Assembly: GCA_013619005.1 (NCBI GenBank) | Contig: JABXKY010000307.1 | Span: 1-6,222, forward strand | Source of the DNA: Candidatus Bathyarchaeota archaeon | GTDB taxonomy: Archaea; Thermoproteota; Bathyarchaeia; TCS64 | DNA: 6,222 bases | Reading direction: 5' to 3' | Part shown: in pieces, positions 1-5,424 of the stretch | How the letters are laid out: each line of letters opens with the position of its first letter | How positions within the stretch are numbered: the stretch's first letter is position 1 | The notes under the pieces: generated by a model | What the model was told of the DNA's origin: nothing | Database searches by the model: none | Seen by the model: the letters and a program-made list of their open reading frames with translations, nothing else | Program-made: the position numbers and the translations under genes

Positions 1-1
1 T

Positions 2-376
2 GAGATAAACTTCAACAACGAAGATATGAACACAATCATCATACATGAGCCATTAAATTCCAAGTTCTCCGCAAGAAACCTTCTAGCGGCGGCTGCCCTA
101 TTCTGCACGTCAGGATCAATGATGTACGAGTTAGATGCGCGAAAGCCAGGTGCACGGTACAATAAGCTCAAGGCACGTGTAGTATCAAAGTACGCTAGGA
201 ACGAGAAGGACCGAGCCATCATTGAGTCGATGAAAGTTGAGGTACTGGTTGATGTTCCAGAGGAACACCGATCTGAGTTTATCGAGGTGGTTGATGAACA
301 TGAGGAGAATGAGTGTTTCATCACCCGTAGCCTGAACAATGGGATAAAAGTGGACATTGAGATCGAGGAAACATAA
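2..376 (+). CDS. OsmC-family protein, C-terminal part (5' end outside window)
   Basis: The reading frame is open from base 2 to the TAA at 374-376, giving 124 visible residues. Both hallmarks of the OsmC/Ohr fold are present: an Ala/Leu-rich helix carrying the first cysteine (LLAAAALFC, Cys about residue 35 of the fragment), and a second cysteine before a conserved strand (ENECFITRSLNNGI, Cys about 105), which matches the usual 'CPVSRSL' block. In well-studied members these two cysteines reduce organic hydroperoxides in the cytoplasm. Many archaeal members are uncharacterised, so peroxidase activity is inferred. The ATG at 26 is probably not the start: the coding frame continues upstream with family-like sequence, and the N-terminal beta strands expected in OsmC proteins are missing from the window. 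The gene is convergent with the 450-1043 gene and shows no evident link to the methyltransferase operon. Confidence in the family is good; confidence in the function is moderate. Confidence 0.82.
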   Translation, partial: EINFNNEDMNTIIIHEPLNSKFSARNLLAAAALFCTSGSMMYELDARKPGARYNKLKARVVSKYARNEKDRAIIESMKVEVLVDVPEEHRSEFIEVVDEHEENECFITRSLNNGIKVDIEIEET

Positions 377-386
377 TCTAATCCAT

Positions 387-398
387 AATTTTATTCTC
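387..398 (+). terminator. T-rich stretch after the OsmC gene
   Basis: A short T-rich run (AATTTTATTCTC) begins about ten bases after the OsmC stop codon. Archaeal transcription commonly ends at T-rich stretches without a hairpin. On the opposite strand a pyrimidine-rich run at 449-437 follows the stop of the convergent gene, so the 73-base gap could end both transcripts. The call rests on composition only. Confidence 0.3.
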
Positions 399-449
399 AG
401 CATCCAAGAGTTCAGGGTCGCACTGTAACAATTGGGGTAGAGGAAAAGA

Positions 450-1043
450 TCAAACGGTCTTGTTAAAACCGATGACACATGTCCCGATATCAGGGTGCGT
501 CTCCCCCCAGTTCATCAATTCTTTCAGCAAAGAGTCTCCCTCAGTGGAGGGTGTACCGAACACAGCATCAACAATACAGTGTACAGGTTCCAGCTGGCTG
601 ACCTCCATGGGCTTGTACACCATCCTGAGACGCTGCTTGGCCTCTCTCTCCCTCGGGAGGAGGGGCGTGTAGACGACGAACTCGTCCCACAGGAAGAAGT
701 TCTTCCTGTCCTTCCCCAACGCCTCCCGTTTATCCGGGTCCTTGACCTGCTCCCCGACTATGATGTCGTCGTAGATCATGGCCATGCTCGGGTGGTGGGG
801 GTACTCGTAGGTTGATGAGTTGATGAGTAACACAGCCGTGTAATCCCTCAGCAGCGACTCCCTGAGCCCCATGTTTGAGGTTTTGCACATGCCGTACGCG
901 ACCTTGTCCTCGGCTGCCTCCTCCACCGCGAGCAGCCTGGTCTTCTCCTCGGATGTCAAGAACCTGATGTCCTCAACCCCTCTGCAACCTTTCAGGACCT
1001 CAACTGCTTCGTTTAAACAGGCATCAACGTTACCCAACCGCAC
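450..1043 (-). CDS. Uncharacterised 197-residue protein
   Basis: The frame runs from a GTG at 1043 to a TGA at 450-452 and gives 197 residues. I do not recognise the family. The start is bounded by an in-frame TAA 15 bases upstream of the GTG. There is no signal peptide or membrane segment, so a soluble cytoplasmic protein is likely. The first 50 residues look helical and acidic. A middle strand-like block (YTAVLLINSSTYEYPHHP, about 68-85) and a C-terminal block (VHCIVDAVFGTPSTEGDS, about 154-171) could form an alpha/beta core. Five cysteines (9, 20, 53, 156, 189) are scattered and form no clear metal motif. It is real rather than a shadow: codon use resembles its neighbours, and it fills the space between OsmC and DUF2284 with no better frame. 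It is divergent from the DUF2284 gene and may share its promoter region. No function is proposed. Confidence 0.68.
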   Translation of the reverse strand: MRLGNVDACLNEAVEVLKGCRGVEDIRFLTSEEKTRLLAVEEAAEDKVAYGMCKTSNMGLRESLLRDYTAVLLINSSTYEYPHHPSMAMIYDDIIVGEQVKDPDKREALGKDRKNFFLWDEFVVYTPLLPREREAKQRLRMVYKPMEVSQLEPVHCIVDAVFGTPSTEGDSLLKELMNWGETHPDIGTCVIGFNKTV

Positions 1044-1102
1044 ACACCACAGGTCTTAAAGTAACGAAAAACGGGTATATGTTATCTCTTACTGGTGCCA
1101 AA
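1044..1102. promoter_or_regulatory. Divergent promoter region, with a TATA-like box at 1076-1081
   Basis: The gap between the minus-strand unknown gene and the plus-strand DUF2284 gene contains GGGTATATG (1073-1081). The TATATG lies about 24 bases upstream of the ATG at 1103, the spacing expected for an archaeal TATA box driving a leaderless or short-leader transcript. Read on the other strand, the same bases (CATATA) could also serve the 1043 start, at about 35 bases. This is inference from spacing and composition. Confidence 0.4.
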
Positions 1103-1618
1103 ATGGAGAACGGATTTAACCTCGATGAATTCGAGGAAATAGCCATCAAGAAAGGCGCGGCCGATGCAAAGTTAATCAAGGCAGACCAGGTCAAGGTGGC
1201 TGACTGGGTATACTGGAAGTGCAGGTACGGCTGTGTAAGCTACGGGAAAACATTGACGTGCCCGCCACACAGCCCGACCCCGGACCAGACCCGGAAGCTA
1301 CTGGAAGGTTACGAGCACGCGGTGCTCCTGAAATACGACTCCGCCGAGGATTACCCGAGGCTATTAGCAGAGCTTGAGAAAGAGGCGTTCCTCAAAGGGA
1401 TATACTCAGCCTGGGGACTGTCCTCGGGAGCATGCCGGTTATGCGAGGACTGCACCAACAACCCGTCGGGTTGCAGGCACCCCGGTGTAGCCCGCCCGGC
1501 CATGGAGGCGTGCGGGATAGATGTTTTTGCAACGGCGTTGGAGGCCGGATGGGATCTGAGAGTGAAGACATCAAAAGACGATTCATTCCATAGGATATGC
1601 ATGATCCTGCTGGTCTGA
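1103..1618 (+). CDS. DUF2284 cysteine-rich, predicted metal-binding protein
   Basis: The gene encodes 171 residues from the ATG at 1103 to the TGA at 1616-1618. A longer frame starts at an ATG at 1079, but that codon overlaps the TATA-like box. The 1103 ATG has GGTG five bases upstream, and family members usually begin close to an 'LxELxxxAxxxGAxDAK' block, here residues 7-23. Cysteine motifs fit DUF2284: Cys40 and Cys44, then TCPPHSPTP (Cys53), then Cys111-x2-Cys114-x2-Cys117-x6-Cys124 followed by CRHPGVARPAMEACGIDV (Cys137). These probably bind an iron-sulfur cluster or zinc; the family has no established reaction. The gene is convergent with the methyltransferase operon, with two bases between the stop codons. 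A redox role for the corrinoid system is possible but rests only on location. Family confidence is high; function is unknown. Confidence 0.85.
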   Translation: MENGFNLDEFEEIAIKKGAADAKLIKADQVKVADWVYWKCRYGCVSYGKTLTCPPHSPTPDQTRKLLEGYEHAVLLKYDSAEDYPRLLAELEKEAFLKGIYSAWGLSSGACRLCEDCTNNPSGCRHPGVARPAMEACGIDVFATALEAGWDLRVKTSKDDSFHRICMILLV

Positions 1619-1620
1619 CT

Positions 1621-3027
1621 CTAGTACTTGAACTCGATACCCATATCCACGAGTTCGCTTTTCACACGGGAATATATCTCGACGTACTTGGGCCTAGGCT
1701 CCAGTGTGTCCAGATCGTAAATCTCGTTGAACGTGTGCCCCCACGGACCCCCGTCCTTGGTGATCCGGTCCCTGTACTTCTCGACTATCTGCTTCACGAG
1801 CTCGTTCGCGTCGCCTCGCTTGATCCCTGTGGCCGAATGCCCCAGCTCTGCGTGGAACTTGTTCTCCAATGCGCTACCAAGCATGGGCCTGACCTTGTAC
1901 CTCCTGATGCCCCCGCCGCAGAACATGTCACGCCCAGACGCCAATCCGGCTATGGTGAGGGCGGCAATCTCCCAGAGCTGCATCTCAGTGCCTGGCCCCG
2001 CAGCCGTGAGGAAGAAACGCCCGTTCAAGCCCCTGTAGTTTCTGGCAATGGCTTGGCCAGTAAGTTCCGTCCCCCACATGCCCGGGTTGAAACTTGAGGT
2101 GGGCACAGTTCCGGGGTTCCTGGTGAGGCCGTGGTCGCCATAGACCGGGCCAACGTTGTGCTGGTATACCATGACGGCGCCAAGGAAATCCGCGATGGAG
2201 ACTATGGTAGCGCCCTCTGGGCCGCCCGCCCATCCACCTATTACGGCTCCTCCATGTGTGCCCCTGATGCAGCCGTAGTCAAGGGCGTAGGCGACCTTCC
2301 CCAGGGCCTCGTAATCGGTCTTTAACTCGGCTATGACCGAGACCATGATGCCGTCGGTCTGTCTCACGCCGTGCTCCGGGCTACAAGCAGCGATATCCCC
2401 TATTGCGGACGGGCAAGCCGAGACGAAGTGCAGCCCCGGTCTCCCGGCTCTCCGGAGGGCCTCCCGGACCCAGACGGCCATCCGATACCCAGAGTGCACC
2501 TCAAGGGGGGTGCCCTTCCTGAGCATGTGTCCCTCGGATGTGTGCACGGGGGGTCCAACGTAGAGGCCATCGATGAGGGGTTCCTGGGCGATGCTCTGGT
2601 ACAGCTTGATAAAGTTCTCCCCCTCCGAGATATCGCTCTCAATAACGCCGCCCACGATCACAGGGGGTTTGTCCCCGGCTATCCCCCGCCTCGTGGCGAG
2701 GCGCTTCTCCTTTCCCGCACCAATCTCAACCTTGTCATCCACCTGGGAGAGTGCGGATTTCACCTCGGAGTCATCGAACTTGATCACGCGCCTGGAGTCC
2801 ATGCAGTACATGCCAGTCGAGAGAAACAGCTCTAGACCGGCCTTCCACACATCATCGGCCAGGCTGTCAACGTCCGGCACATAGACAGATGGATCATACT
2901 TGATGTCGTACTCCTTCACCAGCCTACTGGTTTCAGTGAAAATCTTCATATCGAAATCTTTTACGATGGTCGGAACGCCGGTGTTTATTCCCCTATTGAG
3001 GACTTCCCAGAAATTTGGAGCAGACAT
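1621..3027 (-). CDS. MtmB-family corrinoid methyltransferase lacking pyrrolysine (paralog 1)
   Basis: This 468-residue protein resembles monomethylamine:corrinoid methyltransferase MtmB (458 residues in Methanosarcina barkeri). Matching blocks are the N-terminal WEVLNRG...KDFDM region, AGRPG (194-198), TDG...ELKTD (224-238), GGWAGGPEG (264-272) and AGPGTEM...ASGRDMFCG (343-371), all aligning with MtmB. In M. barkeri an amber-encoded pyrrolysine (residue 202) lies four residues after AGRPG; here that codon is GTC (Val202). The MtmB residues around pyrrolysine are also replaced: Glu229 by Met228, Glu259 by His258, Gln333 by Phe338. The protein should methylate the adjacent corrinoid protein, but probably from another substrate. 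An upstream GTG at 3036 lies inside the ribosome binding site; the ATG at 3027 is preferred and aligns with paralog 2 (MSAP/MAAP). It is last in the operon, ends in TAG, and may also use its own promoter. Confidence 0.88.
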   Translation of the reverse strand: MSAPNFWEVLNRGINTGVPTIVKDFDMKIFTETSRLVKEYDIKYDPSVYVPDVDSLADDVWKAGLELFLSTGMYCMDSRRVIKFDDSEVKSALSQVDDKVEIGAGKEKRLATRRGIAGDKPPVIVGGVIESDISEGENFIKLYQSIAQEPLIDGLYVGPPVHTSEGHMLRKGTPLEVHSGYRMAVWVREALRRAGRPGLHFVSACPSAIGDIAACSPEHGVRQTDGIMVSVIAELKTDYEALGKVAYALDYGCIRGTHGGAVIGGWAGGPEGATIVSIADFLGAVMVYQHNVGPVYGDHGLTRNPGTVPTSSFNPGMWGTELTGQAIARNYRGLNGRFFLTAAGPGTEMQLWEIAALTIAGLASGRDMFCGGGIRRYKVRPMLGSALENKFHAELGHSATGIKRGDANELVKQIVEKYRDRITKDGGPWGHTFNEIYDLDTLEPRPKYVEIYSRVKSELVDMGIEFKY

Positions 3028-3031
3028 GATA

Positions 3032-3038
3032 ATCACCC
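3032..3038 (-). promoter_or_regulatory. Ribosome binding site deciding the paralog 1 start
   Basis: On the minus strand GGGTGAT lies four bases before the ATG at 3027, a strong match to the complement of the 16S rRNA 3' end. It covers the in-frame GTG at 3036-3034, which is therefore unlikely to be the start codon. Confidence 0.7.
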
Positions 3039-3081
3039 AGACAACTCGGTCAGGTGGCTATGATGTTCATGTTTGACCATT

Positions 3082-3093
3082 TAATATTTTATA
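3082..3093 (-). promoter_or_regulatory. Possible internal TATA box for paralog 1
   Basis: The 94-base gap between the two minus-strand methyltransferase genes contains TATAAAATATTA on the minus strand, AT-rich against GC-rich surroundings. It would place a start of transcription near 3062-3065 and a leader of roughly 35 bases before the ATG at 3027. A T-rich run on the same strand (3107-3098, ATTTTCATTC) follows the stop of paralog 2 and could weaken readthrough from the main operon promoter. Together these suggest that the last gene can be expressed separately. The evidence is composition and spacing only. Confidence 0.45.
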
Positions 3094-3121
3094 GATAGAA
3101 TGAAAATGGGGAAAGCCTGTC

Positions 3122-4531
3122 CTAGATGTCCAGGCCAAGGTCCCTCAGGTCGGATTTGGCCTCCTCGTACACCGCGAGGAACCGTTTCCTCGGCTGCAGG
3201 GTCTTGAGATCATATATCTCGTCAAACGTGTGACCCGGGGGGCCACCGTCGGAGTCCCTCGTGATCCTGTGCTCGTATTTTATGAGCATCTCCTCGGCGA
3301 TATGGTTCGCGAAATCCCTCTTGACGCCCGCCATGGCGTGCCCCAGTTCACCCCAGAACCTGTTCTCCAACCCGCTTCCAAGCAGCGGCCTCACCTTGAA
3401 CCTGCGCGTCCCCTGGGACAAGCCCTCCCTGCCACAGGGCAGGGCAGCCGCGATGGCCGCTGATATCTCCTGGAACTGCATCTTGGTGCCGGGCCCAGAG
3501 TTGGTCATGGCCACAACCGTGTTAATGATCTTGGTGTTACGTGATAGGGCTTGACCTCCCAATGAGGAGCCCCAAAGGCACGGACGGGTTACGAAGGCGC
3601 TGTAGTTAGGCGTGGATGCCCTCAGGTACCCCAGGGCATGGTATGAGGCGCCGATCCCTATCTTGTAGACCATGGTAGCCATGATGGCGTTGGCTATCGC
3701 CACCACGAGGGCTCCCTCGGGGCCCCCGCCCCAGCCACCTATCATGCCCCCGTTGTACACGTGTTTGACACAGCCGTAGTCATGGGCCTGCACGATCTTG
3801 TTGAGGTTCTCGTAATCAGTCTTCATCTCGGGCATAATCGTTGCCACGATACCATCCGATTTCCTGAGGCCGACGTTCGGGTCACACGCAGCAACATTCG
3901 CTATGGCGGCTGAGCAAGCCGAGATAAAGTGAAGGCCGGGCCTACCAGCCCTCCTGGTCGCCTCTCGCACCCATGAGACCATCGAGTGGCCGAGGTGGGT
4001 CTCAAGCGGCGTACCGGTCCTGACGGTCCTCCCCTCTGAGGTCTGCAGGGGCGGCCCCACGTAGAAGCCATCTATGAGGGGCTCCTGGGCGATGGATTGG
4101 TACAGTTTGACAAAAAGTTCACCCTCGGGCATGTTGCTCTCGATCACGCCGCCGCATATGATGGATGGGGGGGCGTTATCGTCGATGCCTCGAAGCTTCA
4201 ACGTCCTCCGCTCGGAGCCCTCGCCTATGACGGCCTCGCCCCGTATCTCCCTGAGCCCCGCCTTTATCTCCGACTCGTCGAACATGATCCTGCGGCTTGA
4301 GTTTAAACAGTAGGAGCCCACCTCGGTGAAGAGGGCCAGGCCCGCGTTCCAGACATCTTGGACCAGGCTGTCATCGGTTGGAACAGGTGTTGTCGGGTCA
4401 TACTTGATGTCGTACTCCTTCACGAGCCTGCTTGTAGTTCTGAAGAGGCTCATATCGAAGTCTTTCGCGGCCATAACGGGGCCCGTGTTACAGGCGCGGT
4501 CTAAAACCTCCCAGAGACTCGGGGCAGCCAT
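3122..4531 (-). CDS. MtmB-family corrinoid methyltransferase lacking pyrrolysine (paralog 2)
   Basis: This 469-residue protein is a close paralog of the 1621-3027 product: 31 of the first 46 residues are identical, and the two align with few gaps to the end. Family blocks are AGRPG (195-199), SDG...PEMKTD (225-239), GGWGGGPEG (265-273) and SGPGTKM (345-351). At the pyrrolysine position of MtmB it has Ile203, in a HFISAC context where paralog 1 has HFVSAC. MtmB Glu229, Glu259 and Gln333 align with Val229, Tyr259 and Val340. It should transfer a methyl group to the corrinoid protein encoded 12 bases upstream, with which it is clearly co-transcribed; the substrate is unknown. The ATG at 4531 is preceded by GTGAT at short spacing. 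It ends in TAG at 3122-3124, and the next in-frame stop is ten codons later. Family placement is firm; assigning monomethylamine as substrate would not be safe. Confidence 0.88.
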   Translation of the reverse strand: MAAPSLWEVLDRACNTGPVMAAKDFDMSLFRTTSRLVKEYDIKYDPTTPVPTDDSLVQDVWNAGLALFTEVGSYCLNSSRRIMFDESEIKAGLREIRGEAVIGEGSERRTLKLRGIDDNAPPSIICGGVIESNMPEGELFVKLYQSIAQEPLIDGFYVGPPLQTSEGRTVRTGTPLETHLGHSMVSWVREATRRAGRPGLHFISACSAAIANVAACDPNVGLRKSDGIVATIMPEMKTDYENLNKIVQAHDYGCVKHVYNGGMIGGWGGGPEGALVVAIANAIMATMVYKIGIGASYHALGYLRASTPNYSAFVTRPCLWGSSLGGQALSRNTKIINTVVAMTNSGPGTKMQFQEISAAIAAALPCGREGLSQGTRRFKVRPLLGSGLENRFWGELGHAMAGVKRDFANHIAEEMLIKYEHRITRDSDGGPPGHTFDEIYDLKTLQPRKRFLAVYEEAKSDLRDLGLDI

Positions 4532-4543
4532 ATCATCACGCCC
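4532..4543 (-). promoter_or_regulatory. 12-base operon junction with ribosome binding site for paralog 2
   Basis: Between the TAG of the corrinoid gene and the ATG of paralog 2 lie only four codons' worth of bases. They include GTGAT (4539-4535) three bases before the ATG. The two genes are in the same frame across this junction, so coupled translation is likely. Confidence 0.55.
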
Positions 4544-5194
4544 CTAACTCATTATTTCCGTGGCCTTCCTGACGGCCTCGGCGGCGTCTCTCCCGTAGGC
4601 GTCCGCGCCGATAACCTCGGCCCAGTTCTCCGACACGGGGCCACCGCCGATGAGGACCTTGAACTTGTCACGTAGGCCGGCGGCCTCCAGTGCCTCTATC
4701 AGGTCTTTCATGAAGGGCATCGTCGTCGTCATGAGGGAGGAGACCGCGATTATATCTGCGTCAACCTCCTTGGCTTTCTCGATGAAGGCGTGGCTCGTGG
4801 TGTCACACCCCAGGTCATAGACCTTGAACCCGTTTGCGCCGAGCATCGAGGCAACGATCCTCAACCCGAGGTCATGGATATCCCCCTCCACCGTCCCAAT
4901 TACAACGGTCCCGGTCCTTGTGGACTCAAGGTCCTCCATGGACATGTGACTCTCAAGCACCTTGATAGCCGCCTCAAGGGCCTCCGCCCCTAGTACGAGG
5001 TGGGGGAGCCAGAGGTCCCCGCTCTCAAATAACTCTCCGATCTCCCTAAGGCCCAATGCCAGGCCCTTCTCGATCGCTGTAACCGGGTCGATTCCTATCG
5101 CAACAGCTGTTTCCGCTGCCTTCACCGCAGCGTCGGAGTCATAAGCCAAAACCGCGTCGTAGAGACTCTGCAAAACGTCTTTCTCAGAAGCCAA
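4544..5194 (-). CDS. MtmC-type methyltransferase corrinoid protein
   Basis: This 216-residue cobalamin-binding protein has the usual length and two-domain build. The N-terminal helical cap domain (about 1-90) includes IGELFESGDLWLPHLVLGAE. The C-terminal Rossmann-like B12 domain (about 95-214) has the cobalt ligand motif Asp105-x-His107-x-x-Gly110 inside GTVEGDIHDLG, the SxL motif (Ser152-Ser153-Leu154, followed by MTTT) and the glycine motif Gly183-Gly184-Gly185. His107 should be the lower axial ligand of cobalt. It accepts the methyl group from the neighbouring methyltransferases and passes it to a second methyltransferase not seen here. The start is a TTG at 5194: an in-frame TGA lies nine bases upstream, and the sequence right after the TTG aligns with the MtmC N-terminus. 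It is first in the operon, follows a clear TATA box, and ends in TAG. MtmC, MtbC and MttC cannot be told apart with certainty from sequence alone. Confidence 0.92.
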   Translation of the reverse strand: MASEKDVLQSLYDAVLAYDSDAAVKAAETAVAIGIDPVTAIEKGLALGLREIGELFESGDLWLPHLVLGAEALEAAIKVLESHMSMEDLESTRTGTVVIGTVEGDIHDLGLRIVASMLGANGFKVYDLGCDTTSHAFIEKAKEVDADIIAVSSLMTTTMPFMKDLIEALEAAGLRDKFKVLIGGGPVSENWAEVIGADAYGRDAAEAVRKATEIMS

Positions 5195-5230
5195 ATCAAT
5201 TCACTGAGGTAGGTACTGTGTAAATTACTA

Positions 5231-5242
5231 TGTATATTTAAT
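5231..5242 (-). promoter_or_regulatory. TATA box of the methyltransferase operon
   Basis: The minus strand reads ATTAAATATACA, a strong archaeal-type TATA element about 42 bases upstream of the TTG start at 5194. Initiation about 25 bases downstream would leave a leader of roughly 15 bases. It is the most convincing promoter in the window. Confidence 0.6.
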
Positions 5243-5266
5243 CATTGAAACAATCACGCGCATGCC

Positions 5267-5309
5267 AGTCAGAGTAGCATGGGGAAAAAGGTATATGATC
5301 ACTCTGACT
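5267..5309. repeat. Perfect 9-bp inverted repeat bracketing the plus-strand TATA box
   Basis: AGTCAGAGT at 5267-5275 is exactly repeated in reverse complement as ACTCTGACT at 5301-5309. The arm centres are 34 bp apart, close to three helical turns, and the 25 bases between them hold the A-rich element and TATA box of the rightward promoter. The placement suggests an operator for a dimeric regulator that would block or shape TBP/TFB binding. An RNA hairpin is less likely, because most of the repeat lies upstream of the expected transcription start. Confidence 0.5.
5281..5297 (+). promoter_or_regulatory. TATA box with A-rich BRE-like element for the rightward methyltransferase gene
   Basis: GGGGAAAAAG followed by GTATATG resembles an archaeal BRE plus TATA box. 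Initiation would be expected near 5320, leaving a leader of about 105 bases before the ATG at 5425, long compared with the other leaders here. The element sits between the arms of the 9-bp inverted repeat. Confidence 0.5.
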
Positions 5310-5346
5310 CATCCATCTGAGGCAAATAAGACTAGCCGACAGAGAT

Positions 5347-5424
5347 ATGCTCAGATGGTCTGGTTCAATGCCTGTTGAGGGTGAAGTCCGCGCCAATGCC
5401 TCGAAGTATAGTGGTGTAAAATAG
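5347..5424 (+). other. Short upstream ORF ending in TAG directly against the methyltransferase ATG
   Basis: An ATG at 5347 opens 25 sense codons that end in a TAG at 5422-5424, immediately before and in frame with the ATG of the third methyltransferase. Its product (MLRWSGSMPVEGEV...) resembles nothing I know, and it lacks a ribosome binding site. It may be chance, a translated leader, or, if the TAG were read through, an N-terminal extension. The paralogs need no extension, so chance or leader is preferred. Confidence 0.2.

Noticed and set aside
1079..1102. Upstream ATG as the DUF2284 start, adding eight residues
   Set aside because: It overlaps the TATA-like box and has no ribosome binding site; the 1103 ATG has GGTG upstream and fits the family N-terminus.
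1351..1620. C-terminal extension of paralog 1 beyond its TAG
   Set aside because: The 89-codon extension is antisense to DUF2284, and the protein already ends where MtmB proteins end.
2401..2460. In-frame amber codon or pyrrolysine insertion element in paralog 1
   Set aside because: The codon at the pyrrolysine position reads GTC (2424-2422), and the frame has no internal TAG.
1597..2835. Long plus-strand frames of 166 and 154 codons opposite paralog 1
   Set aside because: They are mirror frames of a GC-rich conserved coding region; the translations are rich in Pro, His and Arg and lack domain signals.
5255..5420. Cobalamin riboswitch in the divergent gap, suggested by a GCCAGTCAGAGTAGC stretch
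   Set aside because: The B12 box and the ordered conserved blocks of the riboswitch are not present, and the stretch mostly lies upstream of the inferred transcription start.
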